Shown here: positions 1-8,749 of the stretch, piece after piece | How positions within the stretch are numbered: position 1 is the first letter of the stretch | How the letters are laid out: the number at the start of each line of letters is the position of its first letter | NCBI RefSeq assembly: GCF_001922345.1 | Contig: NZ_CP018811.1 | Location: 2,666,001 to 2,730,000, forward strand | Direction of reading: 5' to 3' | Length of the DNA stretch: 64,000 bases | DNA from: Paraburkholderia sp. SOS3 | Lineage (GTDB): Bacteria; Pseudomonadota; Gammaproteobacteria; Burkholderiales; Burkholderiaceae | Made by a program: the position numbers and the translations under genes | The notes under the pieces: model-generated | Told to the model about the DNA's origin: nothing | What the model saw: only the letters and a program-made list of their open reading frames with translations | Database searches by the model: none

Positions 1-2
1 AC

Positions 3-2375
3 CCGCGCGAGATTGCCCGCTTCGAACAGCGCCATGCGGGTTTGCTCGACCAGCTCGCAGCGCTCCCGCCGAGCCAGTCCCGCTTCTATGCAGCCGGCGC
101 CGCGACCTTCGCCTCGGCCTACCGGATGGCGACGCCCGACGGGCGCGCGGACATCGACCGCGAATTCGGACAGCTGGAAAACGCGGTTCGCGACGAATAC
201 AACCGTGCCGTCAACGATCCGCTCGAGCGCGTGCTCGGCGTCTTCAATACGCCGGTCGGTGCGGGATATCTCGACCGTGCGGGCCAGAACAGGATCGGCC
301 AGCTGTCGCGCATGCGCAGACGGTTCCTCGCGGCCGCGACACCGGAGCAACGCGCAAGCGTCTATCGGTCTGCGCTGTCGTTCAAAAAGAATCTGCAGTC
401 GCAGATATCGGGGGCAATCGATACGTATGGCCGCCGGCAGGCGGCGGACTGGAAGGCAGCCAACGACGACGTCGACCGGATGCTCGGCGAAGCCGAACGC
501 GTCGACGACGATCCGGGCAAGCGCTACGAACTCATTGCGCGCCAGCTCCACACGTCGAACCCGGGCAGCGGCGAAGATCCGTTCGAGGAGAAACGCATTC
601 TCGCGTTCACGGAACGGATGCAGGACGACCCCGCGGTGCGCGACAAGCTCGCGCAATGGGGCTTCGATGCGGGAAAAAAACTCAACAGCTTCGGCGTGGG
701 CGGTCCGAAACGCTACGCAGACATCGTGAACGATCCGCCCGCGGCGGGCCCCGAATACGTACGCGAGCTCGCCGACCGCTACGACGCCGTGCTGCGCGAC
801 GCCACGACGAAGGACCAATCGATCACGCCGCAGGAACGCGCGAAGCATGTGGCCGCGCAGATCCTCGAGGGAACCGCGCGCTTCGTGCTCGGCATGACGC
901 CGTTCGCACCGCTTTCCACGGTGTTCGATGCGCATTCGTCGTTGCCGCCGAACGCGCGCATCGGCGTCGATGTCGCGGCAAATGTGCTCGGCACGTTGCT
1001 CGATCCGGCAAGCGCGGCAAGCGGTGCCATCGCGGAGTCGAAGGCGTTCGCCGACGCGATCGCGGCTATCGACACGGCGGCCGATCCCGGACATGGCGCC
1101 GCAACGGTCCTCGCTGCGGCGGCGTCGAAGCGGCCGCTCGCGCCCGTTTCGACGGTCGGATATGCCGGCTCGCTGGACAGCGCACCGGCACATCCGCTGA
1201 CCGTCCCCGCCGCATACGCGTCCCATGCGCCGCTTGATTCGTTGAAGGCGTCCGCCGAAGCAAGCGCGATCCTGGAGGACGCGAGCGGGCAGAACTTCGT
1301 CGCAATCGGCGGCCGTGCGTACCCGGCCCGCTATGACAAAAGCAGCGGCACAGCGCGCGTCTACGACGCGGACAACCTGTGGAATCCGAGCTATTCCGCC
1401 CGGCTGAATTCGAAGCGCGAATGGGAGATCGTCGACGTCGGACCCCTGCGGCTCAGAGGCGGCGGCGGCGCGGCCGAAGCCGGGCCATCGAGCTCGCCGC
1501 CGATGTCGCAGGAACTGAAGACTGCGCTGCAAGCCGAGGACTGGCGCTCGCCGGCGAACGCGTACCTCGACGATCCAGCCTATCGGCAACGCTACCAGGC
1601 CGCGTTCGACAACCTGAGCGCCGACCAGAAAACGGCGCTCAGACGATGGACCGCGCTCGACGAGCGTGCCTCGAGCGAGAACGGCAACGATAGCGACAGC
1701 GGCAGCGATAGCAACCACAGCAGCGATACTGATAGCGATAGCATCGGCAGCCGCAGCACAGCGGGGCTCAACTTCGACCTGAACCACGATTTGCGCGCGG
1801 GCGATCCCTCTGCTGCGATGATCAAGGCGCGCGACGATCTCGCAGGCGCGCTCGAGCGCCTGCCCGCCCCGGCAACACAGGATGTCCGCCTGCTTCGCGT
1901 TGCCGACGTTCCCGCCGACTACGCAAGCCGGTTCAAGCCCGGCGATCTCGTCACGGATAAAGGCTTTATGGCCGCATCGAGCGACCGGCAGTACGCGCTC
2001 GACTCGATTGCGGACGACGGTGCCGTCGGCGGCTCGGAACAGCCGGCGATGGCCTTTTACGCGATCCAGTCGCGCTCCGCGAAGCCCTTTATTGCGGGCA
2101 TCGACACCGATGCGTCGAACGAGAGCGAGTGGCTGATGCGCCCCGGCACGGTATTCAGGGTCGACGAAATCGCCACGCTCGTTCCGGCCGACACCGAACT
2201 CAAGCCGCGCATCGGACTGCGCCTGACCGAAGTGCCGGTGACGGCGCCCATCGACGCAAAAGACATCTATACCGGACAGGCCGTGCACGTTTCGCCGGGC
2301 GGGCGGATTACCGACGAACCGCCTGCCGGTCCTCCCGCGAAAAAGCAGAAAACCGGCTCGCCACGACCGCGCTAG
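3..2375 (+). CDS. large toxin-like protein with C-terminal ADP-ribosyltransferase signature, partial at 5' end
   Basis: The reading frame is open to the left window edge, so the N-terminus is missing; the TTG at 42 is only an internal codon. About 790 residues are visible. Numbered from that codon, residues 1-270 are charged and helical, and about 270-350 are Ala/Gly-rich and hydrophobic. A beta-rich stretch near 425-480 (core GGRAYPARYD) is of a kind seen in large secreted toxins. An Asp/Ser-rich linker follows at about 545-570. The C-terminal part shows the three R-S-E landmarks of ADP-ribosyltransferases: Arg619 in LLRV, a GFMAASS segment at 641-647 in the STS position, and Glu694-Ser-Glu696 followed by WLMRPGT. 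The first two residues of the STS motif are Ala. No secretion genes lie nearby. The transferase fold is inferred from motifs; activity and target are unknown. It ends 8 bp before the convergent bceK. Confidence 0.6.
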   Translation, partial: PREIARFEQRHAGLLDQLAALPPSQSRFYAAGAATFASAYRMATPDGRADIDREFGQLENAVRDEYNRAVNDPLERVLGVFNTPVGAGYLDRAGQNRIGQLSRMRRRFLAAATPEQRASVYRSALSFKKNLQSQISGAIDTYGRRQAADWKAANDDVDRMLGEAERVDDDPGKRYELIARQLHTSNPGSGEDPFEEKRILAFTERMQDDPAVRDKLAQWGFDAGKKLNSFGVGGPKRYADIVNDPPAAGPEYVRELADRYDAVLRDATTKDQSITPQERAKHVAAQILEGTARFVLGMTPFAPLSTVFDAHSSLPPNARIGVDVAANVLGTLLDPASAASGAIAESKAFADAIAAIDTAADPGHGAATVLAAAASKRPLAPVSTVGYAGSLDSAPAHPLTVPAAYASHAPLDSLKASAEASAILEDASGQNFVAIGGRAYPARYDKSSGTARVYDADNLWNPSYSARLNSKREWEIVDVGPLRLRGGGGAAEAGPSSSPPMSQELKTALQAEDWRSPANAYLDDPAYRQRYQAAFDNLSADQKTALRRWTALDERASSENGNDSDSGSDSNHSSDTDSDSIGSRSTAGLNFDLNHDLRAGDPSAAMIKARDDLAGALERLPAPATQDVRLLRVADVPADYASRFKPGDLVTDKGFMAASSDRQYALDSIADDGAVGGSEQPAMAFYAIQSRSAKPFIAGIDTDASNESEWLMRPGTVFRVDEIATLVPADTELKPRIGLRLTEVPVTAPIDAKDIYTGQAVHVSPGGRITDEPPAGPPAKKQKTGSPRPR

Positions 2376-2383
2376 CGGCCCGT

Positions 2384-3550
2384 TCAGTGCACCGAAGCGT
2401 CGGAGATCGCTTCGCTGTACACGGCCGCCACGCGCTTCGCGATCACCGGATTGTCGAAGTGCGCGCGCGCGTATGCACGGCATGCGTCGGCATCGGGCAA
2501 TTTGAGCGTCCCGTCGAGCGCCTTCGACACGCCTTCTGCAATCGCATCGGCGCCGGTCGACGGCAGCACGAGATCCGGCGACAGCCCCGCGACCGCTTCC
2601 GGCAGGCCGCCGACCGGCGTCACGAGCACGGGCGTGCCCGACGCCAGCGATTCCACCGTGATCAGCCCGAAGCCTTCGAGTGCCACGGTCGGCACGACGC
2701 TGAGCGTCGCCGCGCGGTACAGCGTCGCCAGATGCTGGTCGGGCACGAAGCCGAGCAGCTTCACGTTGTCGCTCAGGCCGGCTTCGTCGATGCGCGCCTG
2801 CAGTTCGCCCTGGAGACGCCCCCTGCCGGCGATCAGCAGCAGCACGTCGGGGGCGCGGCGCTTGACGATCTTCACCGCGTCGATCAGATCCTCGAGGCCC
2901 ATGCGGCGCACGAGACGCCGCACCGCGAGCACGATCGGCCGACCGAGCGGCAGTTGCATTTTCAGGCGCGCTTCGTTCTGCGTGAGCGGCAGATCGAACT
3001 GGTCGACGTTCACGCAGCCCGGCACCACGCGGATGCGCTCGGGCGAAATGCCGAAGCGCGACGTGAGGATCTTGCCGAACGCGTCGGACAGCACGATGAG
3101 CCGCGACGAGCGCGCATAGACGGTCTGCTCGAGATAGCGCTTCGCACGCTGGCCGAGCGAATCGGCCCCTTCCACATGACTCTCGTCGGCCCACGGCCCC
3201 TGGAAATGCGACACCTGCGGAATGCCGCGCGTGACGTCGAGCCCCGGAAACGTATAGAGCGCGAAGTGCGACGAGATCACGTCGGGACGCTGCGCGCGGA
3301 TTTCGCGGCGCAGCGCGCGGCGCGCGGCCATCAGACGCAGCGGCAGCGATTGCGCGGCCGGGCCGAAGCCCTGGATCGCGCCGTTCGTGTCGGCCGCGAC
3401 GCGCGGCGAGCCGGCCACCACGCCGCGCACCTCGACGCCGGCGCCGGGCAGCGCGCCGATCAGCGAGTAGTACATCCGGTCGAGGCCGCCCGCGCGCTCG
3501 GGAAACCAGTGCATGCCGATCTGCAGAGATTTGATCGAAGAGTGAGTCAT
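2384..3550 (-). CDS. bceK: BceK, GT4 glycosyltransferase of exopolysaccharide synthesis
   Basis: A 388-residue GT-B glycosyltransferase of the GT4 family, expected to add a sugar to the lipid-linked cepacian repeat unit at the cytoplasmic membrane. Visible features are an N-terminal IGMHWFPERAGG acceptor-side loop, and the GT4 donor-site region VPTVALEGFGLITVESLASG with its E-x7-E arrangement. It is the last gene of the leftward bceB-bceK series. I chose the ATG at 3550 because an AGGA lies about 8 bases upstream; the in-frame ATG at 3556 abuts that same AGGA and leaves no spacer. There is a 56-base gap after bceJ. The family is clear; the letter K rests on gene order in known bce clusters, and the sugar transferred cannot be read from the sequence. 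Confidence 0.85.
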   Translation of the reverse strand: MTHSSIKSLQIGMHWFPERAGGLDRMYYSLIGALPGAGVEVRGVVAGSPRVAADTNGAIQGFGPAAQSLPLRLMAARRALRREIRAQRPDVISSHFALYTFPGLDVTRGIPQVSHFQGPWADESHVEGADSLGQRAKRYLEQTVYARSSRLIVLSDAFGKILTSRFGISPERIRVVPGCVNVDQFDLPLTQNEARLKMQLPLGRPIVLAVRRLVRRMGLEDLIDAVKIVKRRAPDVLLLIAGRGRLQGELQARIDEAGLSDNVKLLGFVPDQHLATLYRAATLSVVPTVALEGFGLITVESLASGTPVLVTPVGGLPEAVAGLSPDLVLPSTGADAIAEGVSKALDGTLKLPDADACRAYARAHFDNPVIAKRVAAVYSEAISDASVH

Positions 3551-3606
3551 GGCCATTCCTGTTGGTGTTCGTCGGGTTGTTCCGGATGCGCTTGCCCGTG
3601 TGCCGC

Positions 3607-4845
3607 TCATGCGCGATCCGCGCCGCGCGGCGCGCCTGCGAGCAGGCCCGGCGTCGTGATGTCGGCCGCGATGTCGGCATCGCGGCTCGCGCCGTTGCGG
3701 CTGCGGTCCTCGCGCGGCCCGGCGATCTGCCGGTACAGCGCGATGTACTGTTCGGCCATGCGCGCCCAGCCGAAACCGACCGCGAGCTCGCCGGCCGCGG
3801 CGCCCATCGCGCGGCGCAGGTCGTCGTCGTCGGCAAGCCGTCCGATCGCGCCGGCGAGCGCGCGCGGATCGTCGGGGTCGTCGAGCACGATGCCGCACTC
3901 GGGCGTGATGATTTCGGCGCCGCCCGCGGTGCGCGCGGTCACGACAGGCAGTCCCGCCGCCATCGCCTCGAGCAGCGACAGGCTCATCGCCTCGTAGCGC
4001 GACGGAAACACGAACGCGTCGACCGAATGCATGAGCACCGGCATGTCCTTGACGAGCCCGAGAAAATGCACGCGATCGGCAATGCCGAGCGCGCGCGCTT
4101 CTTCGGGATACGGGCTGCCCGGCAGATAACCGGCCACCGCGATCTGTACGTGATGCGGCAGATGCTGCAACGCGCGCAGCACGGTGCCGAGGTTCTTGCG
4201 CGGCGTGCGCAGGTCGCCGACGAACAGCAGCAGAAACGCATGCGCGGGCAGCCTGAACTTCGCGCGATCGCCGCTTGCCGCGGCGAAACCGCGCGTATCG
4301 ACGCCGTTGTAGATCACGTCGAGCCGGTTGCGCGGCGTGAGGCCGATCGCGCGGATTTCGGCAGCGACCTTTTGCGACACCGCGGTGATCACGCGCGAGC
4401 GCCGGTACGCCCAGCGTTCGAGCATCGCGTTCACGCGCGTGTACACGTACTGGTATGCGGACCACACGCCGCCGGTGATGCCGAACGGGTAGTACTTGCT
4501 CGCGAACCAGCCGCTGTGCACGAAGTGCGCAGTGTTCACATCGGCGGCCGTCCACGAGATAAAGCCGTTCACATGCAGCACGTCGTATTCGCTGCGATGC
4601 GCCCGCAGCCATTGCGCGCTCTTCAGCGCGAACACCTGCTGGCGCAGCAGATTGGTCGGCCACCAGCGGCCGATCTTCATCGGCACCCAGCGCACGAGCG
4701 GATGTTCGAGCAGTTCCGGCGCCACATGCGACGCGACGAGCGTGACCGAAATACCCGCTTCGAGCGCGGCGCGCGCGATCTCGTGGTTGACGCGGCCCTG
4801 TCCATCGTTATGACGCACGACATGCGTGACAATCGCGACTCTCAA
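3607..4845 (-). CDS. bceJ: BceJ, GT4 glycosyltransferase of exopolysaccharide synthesis
   Basis: A 412-residue GT4 glycosyltransferase. The N-terminal Rossmann half begins RVAIVTHVVRHNDGQGRVN, whose glycine-containing loop contacts the acceptor. The donor half contains FVGDLRTPRKNLGT and the nucleotide-sugar site FPSRYEAMSLSLLEAMAAG. The start is a TTG at 4845 that overlaps the TGA stop of bceI in the sequence TTGA, with GGAG about 7 bases upstream inside bceI. This overlap implies translational coupling of polymerase and transferase. A longer open frame to 5073 exists but would run deep into bceI and lacks family similarity. The C-terminus has a short polar extension. Role in cepacian repeat-unit assembly is inferred from the locus. 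Confidence 0.85.
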   Translation of the reverse strand: MRVAIVTHVVRHNDGQGRVNHEIARAALEAGISVTLVASHVAPELLEHPLVRWVPMKIGRWWPTNLLRQQVFALKSAQWLRAHRSEYDVLHVNGFISWTAADVNTAHFVHSGWFASKYYPFGITGGVWSAYQYVYTRVNAMLERWAYRRSRVITAVSQKVAAEIRAIGLTPRNRLDVIYNGVDTRGFAAASGDRAKFRLPAHAFLLLFVGDLRTPRKNLGTVLRALQHLPHHVQIAVAGYLPGSPYPEEARALGIADRVHFLGLVKDMPVLMHSVDAFVFPSRYEAMSLSLLEAMAAGLPVVTARTAGGAEIITPECGIVLDDPDDPRALAGAIGRLADDDDLRRAMGAAAGELAVGFGWARMAEQYIALYRQIAGPREDRSRNGASRDADIAADITTPGLLAGAPRGADRA

Positions 4846-6308
4846 TCGGTAACTCCGTGAAGAACGACCCTCGCCCTGCGGTGCTGCTTCTCGTAATGCG
4901 CCGCGGAGAGAATCGAAAACAGACTCATGAAAAGCAGTGCGCCGCCGGTGCCGACGAGCGTGTTCGTGAACACGATCATCGCCAGAATGGCCAGCGACAG
5001 CGACAGGCATGACGCAACGAATTTGTCGTCGCCGAGCTTGAACGTGGCGAACACCGCGCGCATGACGAGCCACGCGATACCCATCACATACAGCAGCGTG
5101 CCGGGCCAGCCGAGCACGAACGGAACGTTCATCACGCCGCTGTCGAAGCTGCCGTACTGGCCTTGCTGGCCGTCGTTGCCGGACGCGAGCTTGGTCGACG
5201 TGCCGGTGGCGCCCATGCCTTCGCCGGCCACATCGGTAAACGCGGTTTTCGCAAAGGTCGCGTAGAACTGGTTACGCGCCTGATAGCTCGGGTCGCTGTC
5301 GAGATCCGTGAGGGTCTGCAGACGCGTCTGCATGCGGTCGGCAACCGGCCCGATCGCGAGCAGCGGCACGCCGAGACCGACCAGCAGCACGCCGCTCGCA
5401 ATGATGCGAAAGCGCACCTTGTTGTTCGATTTGACGAGCAGCATCGCGAGCGCGATGATCCAGCCGCCCCACGTCGAACGCACGAGCGAGAGCGCGAACG
5501 AGATAAAGCCGAACGCGCCGGCGATCCAGCGCACCTTGTGCTGCGCGGCGAGCACGAACACCATCGCACCGAGCATCGCGAGCGCGAACGGGCCCGACGA
5601 GTTCATCGTGCTGAACACGCGCACGCCTTGCGGCACCGGGTCGCCCTGCGAGCTCATCTGCGAGCCGAGCATCCACAGCACGTCCCACGCCGGCATGATG
5701 AAGAACTGCACCACGCCATAGACGCCCATCACGAGCATGCCCCAGATAAACGTGTTGACGATCGTCTCGCGAAACTTCGGGTAGTCGCGCGTGTTCACCA
5801 TGATGTGAAAGCCGATCAGGATCGGATACAGCCAGTTCGCGAGGTCGTACACGGCGGCGAGCGGCCCCGCGGACACGATGCCGACCAGCAGCCCGTACGC
5901 GAGGCCGAACAGGATCAGCAGCACCGGCAGCCCGCGCCGCTGCGCGAGGATCGGGTAATAGCGCAGCAGCGACAGGCCGCAGATCATCGTGACCGCGAGC
6001 GGCGCGATCTGGATCAGGCTCGTCGGCGTGTACGAACCCTTCGACCAGTCGGCAAGGCGCCGCACCTCGGGGCTCAGGAACCACTGCCACCAGACGAAGC
6101 CGATATAGCGCGCCGGACTCCTGAAATAGAGCCAGGCGCCGACCAGCACCGAGAGCAGCGGAAAGCCGTAGGTCAGCGCGGTGCCCTGGTGGCCGATGAT
6201 CAGCACGGCCGTGATCAGCCACAGCAGCGCCGGCGGCATCCATTCGGAGCGCTCGCCGCTGACGAGACCGCGTGCGCTCGTCGCGCCGGCATGCAGGAGC
6301 GAGGCCAT
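4842..6308 (-). CDS. bceI: BceI, polytopic exopolysaccharide polymerase (Wzy/O-antigen ligase type)
   Basis: A 488-residue integral membrane protein with roughly ten or more hydrophobic segments. They begin near residue 28 (ALLWLITAVLIIG) and continue to the C-terminus. A large hydrophilic loop at about residues 330-395 carries YQARNQFYATF and a Gly/Ser-rich stretch, as in the periplasmic loop of Wzy/WaaL-type enzymes. It most likely polymerises repeat units in the periplasm. Conserved sequence across this family is poor, so assignment depends on topology and on its place between the transferase genes bceH and bceJ. It starts 3 bases after the bceH stop and overlaps bceJ by 4 bases, so these genes are almost certainly one transcript. 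Confidence 0.8.
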   Translation of the reverse strand: MASLLHAGATSARGLVSGERSEWMPPALLWLITAVLIIGHQGTALTYGFPLLSVLVGAWLYFRSPARYIGFVWWQWFLSPEVRRLADWSKGSYTPTSLIQIAPLAVTMICGLSLLRYYPILAQRRGLPVLLILFGLAYGLLVGIVSAGPLAAVYDLANWLYPILIGFHIMVNTRDYPKFRETIVNTFIWGMLVMGVYGVVQFFIMPAWDVLWMLGSQMSSQGDPVPQGVRVFSTMNSSGPFALAMLGAMVFVLAAQHKVRWIAGAFGFISFALSLVRSTWGGWIIALAMLLVKSNNKVRFRIIASGVLLVGLGVPLLAIGPVADRMQTRLQTLTDLDSDPSYQARNQFYATFAKTAFTDVAGEGMGATGTSTKLASGNDGQQGQYGSFDSGVMNVPFVLGWPGTLLYVMGIAWLVMRAVFATFKLGDDKFVASCLSLSLAILAMIVFTNTLVGTGGALLFMSLFSILSAAHYEKQHRRARVVLHGVTD

Positions 6309-6311
6309 CGG

Positions 6312-7550
6312 CTACGCGCCTCCGCGATTGCCGCGCGCGGCGACGCGCGGCGCGGCCGCGCTATCGACACCACCGGCGACACCACTGCCGCCCCCGCCGC
6401 TTGCCGACACGCCACTGCCGCAGACACCGCTGCCGGAGACACCACTGCCCGAGACACCGGCGGCGCGCATGCGACGCTGCAGCAAGTCGCGCGTGATTTT
6501 CACATGCTGCCGCGCGAACTGCTGCGTCGTGAAATCGCGCGACAGCAATTCGGCGGCGGCCGCGCGCGCCTGGCGCAGCGCGGCGTCGGGCGAAGCGGCT
6601 AAGCGATCGGCGGCCGCGCGCAGCGCCTCAGGATCGAACGGCGGCACGTAGCTCGCCGCGTGGGCCGAAAAATACTCCTTCAGTCCGCCGACGTCGGTCA
6701 CGATCATCGGCTTGCCGACGGCCGCGGCCTCGAGCGTCACCGTCAAGCCCGAGACATGCGAGTTATGCCGCAACGGCACCACGATCACGTCGGCCCACGC
6801 GTACAGATCGCGCTGTTTCGCGATGCCCGATGCCGATGCGATCTCGACGTTCGGCGCGTGCAGCGACGCCGGAATGCGCCGCCGCGTCGCGAGCTTCACT
6901 TCGTAGCGCGCGTCGTTGCCGAAGGCCTCGATCAGCGTGCCCCAGTCGCGGTCGCGATCGTTGCCGATCGCGGCGACCCGCAGCGGCGTATGCGGCTGCC
7001 ACGCGTCGGGCTGGCGGACCGGGAAATCGCTCGTGTTCAGGCCATAGAACACCTGCGTCGCATCGCGCTGCAGATAGCGGCGGCACAGCGCGGCATTGAC
7101 GCTCGAATGCGTCGTCAGCACGTCCGCGCGCGCGACGAGCTTGCGGTAGAACCAGCGCCGCAACATACCGTAGCCGGGCCATTTGTCGAGCAGCCAGATG
7201 CTTTGCGCGAGCAGCAGCGGCGCAGCGCGGTGGCGAAAGCGCTGGCCATGCAGCATCAGCAGCAAGGCGACGGCGAGATGCTCGTGCTCGGTGTGGGTCC
7301 AGACGACGTCCGCGTTAAGGATCTGCTCGCGGTTGCGCCACGTGTGGATCATGTCGAACCCGGCCAGCGCTTTCAACGCGCGGCGCACGAGCCTGACGGG
7401 TTTGCTTTCGCGCGCGTCCTCGGAGTACGTGAGGCGGAACTCGTCGGATTCGGCATGGTGATAGCCGTACAGGCAGCCGATGTTGTCGCCCTTGCGATAA
7501 GTGCGCGGGTCTGCGCCGTAAAACAGATGGACGTTGACATTGATGCTCAT
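6312..7550 (-). CDS. bceH: BceH, GT4-like glycosyltransferase with Gly/Ser repeat tail
   Basis: A 412-residue glycosyltransferase. The N-terminal part begins SINVNVHLFYGADPRTY. The C-terminal half holds VVPLRHNSHVSGLTVTLEAAAVGKP, the donor-binding region of GT4-type enzymes, followed by VTDVGGLKEYF. The ATG at 7550 is preceded by GGAG at 8 bases; the ATG at 7583 has no comparable site. The last 45 residues are odd: after the expected end of the enzyme there is a low-complexity tail of VSGSG-like units, then Ala/Arg-rich sequence. It is encoded by a short imperfect DNA repeat at 6390-6460. The tail is probably dispensable and may vary between strains. The nearest upstream neighbour, bceG, is 247 bp away. 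Confidence 0.8.
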   Translation of the reverse strand: MSINVNVHLFYGADPRTYRKGDNIGCLYGYHHAESDEFRLTYSEDARESKPVRLVRRALKALAGFDMIHTWRNREQILNADVVWTHTEHEHLAVALLLMLHGQRFRHRAAPLLLAQSIWLLDKWPGYGMLRRWFYRKLVARADVLTTHSSVNAALCRRYLQRDATQVFYGLNTSDFPVRQPDAWQPHTPLRVAAIGNDRDRDWGTLIEAFGNDARYEVKLATRRRIPASLHAPNVEIASASGIAKQRDLYAWADVIVVPLRHNSHVSGLTVTLEAAAVGKPMIVTDVGGLKEYFSAHAASYVPPFDPEALRAAADRLAASPDAALRQARAAAAELLSRDFTTQQFARQHVKITRDLLQRRMRAAGVSGSGVSGSGVCGSGVSASGGGGSGVAGGVDSAAAPRVAARGNRGGA

Positions 7551-7797
7551 GCAGGCACTCCGGTCTGCGTGTTCAGGGCACATTGCGGGACATCGTCATG
7601 ATCGGCGCAACGGCGCAACGAAAATGCGAGGTGAAACGCAATGCATGAATACGTAACGGCGCGAAACAACGCAAAAACAGCGCCGCGGTAACCGAACCAG
7701 GCCACGACGACGCACAACCCGGCACGACCGGGCGGCGACGAAGCGACGTAGCAACGCAGCGGCACGGCGGCCCGGCGGCGCCGAAGCGGCAGCGCCG
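7551..7797. other. 247-bp spacer inside the bce operon
   Basis: Unusually long gap for this operon, lying between bceG and bceH. Short open frames cross it but have no ribosome binding site or recognisable product. I saw no convincing hairpin followed by T residues. An internal promoter for bceH-bceK is possible but no clear -10/-35 pair stands out. Confidence 0.5.
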
Positions 7798-8718
7798 TTA
7801 CGGCAGCGCGCGGCGCGCTTCGCGCGCGCCGCTGCGCACCGCTTTCCAGCGCGACAGTTGCGCGCGCTTGCGCGAGGCCATCGCGAGCACCGCATGCACG
7901 AAGCCCGGATAGGCGCGCGTGCCGACCAGCGCGTACCACCACCATGCCGTCTCGCGGTGCAACGGCGGCAGGTGCGCGCGCAGGATCAGATGCAGGTTGT
8001 AGGCGGCGTTGCCGATCGCGGCCATCGTCTGTGCGTCGCGCCGGTCGTCGTCGTGACGCTCCGCGGGGAAATGATCGACCGCGACGTGCGGGTCGTAGAC
8101 GAGCTTCCAGCCCGCGCGCTTCACGCTCATGCTGAACGCCATGTCGTTGTGCACCTGCGCGCCCGCGCCGCGCAGGCGCGTATCGAAACGGATCGTGCGG
8201 ATCGCCGCGCGCCGGTAACTCATGTTCGCGCCCTTCAGCATGTCGACTTCGCGCGCGTCGCCGACGCCGAGATGGTGATTGCCGATCAGCTTGCCCGAGC
8301 GCGTCAGCTTGCCGACCATGGCGCGCGAGCCGTTCAGCACGCTGCCCTTCTCGTGCACCCAGTCGCGCCCGCCGAGCGCGCCGAGCTTCGGGTCGGCGGC
8401 GAAATGCGCTTCGATGCGCGCGACCCAGTCGGCGTGCGGCGCGGCGTCGTCATCGGTAATCGCGATCACGTCGCCGGTCGCGGCGTCGAGGCCGCGATTG
8501 AGCGCGGCCACCTGCCCCGGCACGTCGACCGGTGCGATGACGAGCGGCAGCCGCTTATTGGCCACATGCGCGTCGAGGCAAGCATGCGTCTCATGGTCGT
8601 CGGGACGCGCGACCACCACCACTTCGTCGGGCGCGCGGTGCTGCCGCTCGAGCGCGGCAAGACAGCGCGTCAGGTCGTCCGGACGGCGAAAGGTCGGAAC
8701 CAGCACCGTAATTTTCAT
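7798..8718 (-). CDS. bceG: BceG, GT2 family glycosyltransferase
   Basis: A 306-residue GT-A fold glycosyltransferase of family 2. It begins KITVLVPTFRRPDDLTRCL, the nucleotide-binding start typical of GT2 enzymes. The metal-binding acidic motif is ITDDDAAPH at about residue 90. Further on, an acidic acceptor region (GAGAQVHNDMAFS) lies near residue 187. It has no strong membrane anchor, so it probably works on lipid-linked intermediates at the inner face of the membrane. The start is secured by a strong GGAGGAGAGG directly before the ATG. It follows bceF by 31 bases and precedes bceH. Confidence 0.88.
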   Translation of the reverse strand: MKITVLVPTFRRPDDLTRCLAALERQHRAPDEVVVVARPDDHETHACLDAHVANKRLPLVIAPVDVPGQVAALNRGLDAATGDVIAITDDDAAPHADWVARIEAHFAADPKLGALGGRDWVHEKGSVLNGSRAMVGKLTRSGKLIGNHHLGVGDAREVDMLKGANMSYRRAAIRTIRFDTRLRGAGAQVHNDMAFSMSVKRAGWKLVYDPHVAVDHFPAERHDDDRRDAQTMAAIGNAAYNLHLILRAHLPPLHRETAWWWYALVGTRAYPGFVHAVLAMASRKRAQLSRWKAVRSGAREARRALP

Positions 8719-8749
8719 CCTCTCCTCCGTACAGGCTCAGCAGGCTCGA

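Noticed and set aside
7547..7945. 132-codon minus-strand frame covering the bceG-bceH gap
   Set aside because: Overlaps bceG in another frame, and its composition is typical of shadow frames.
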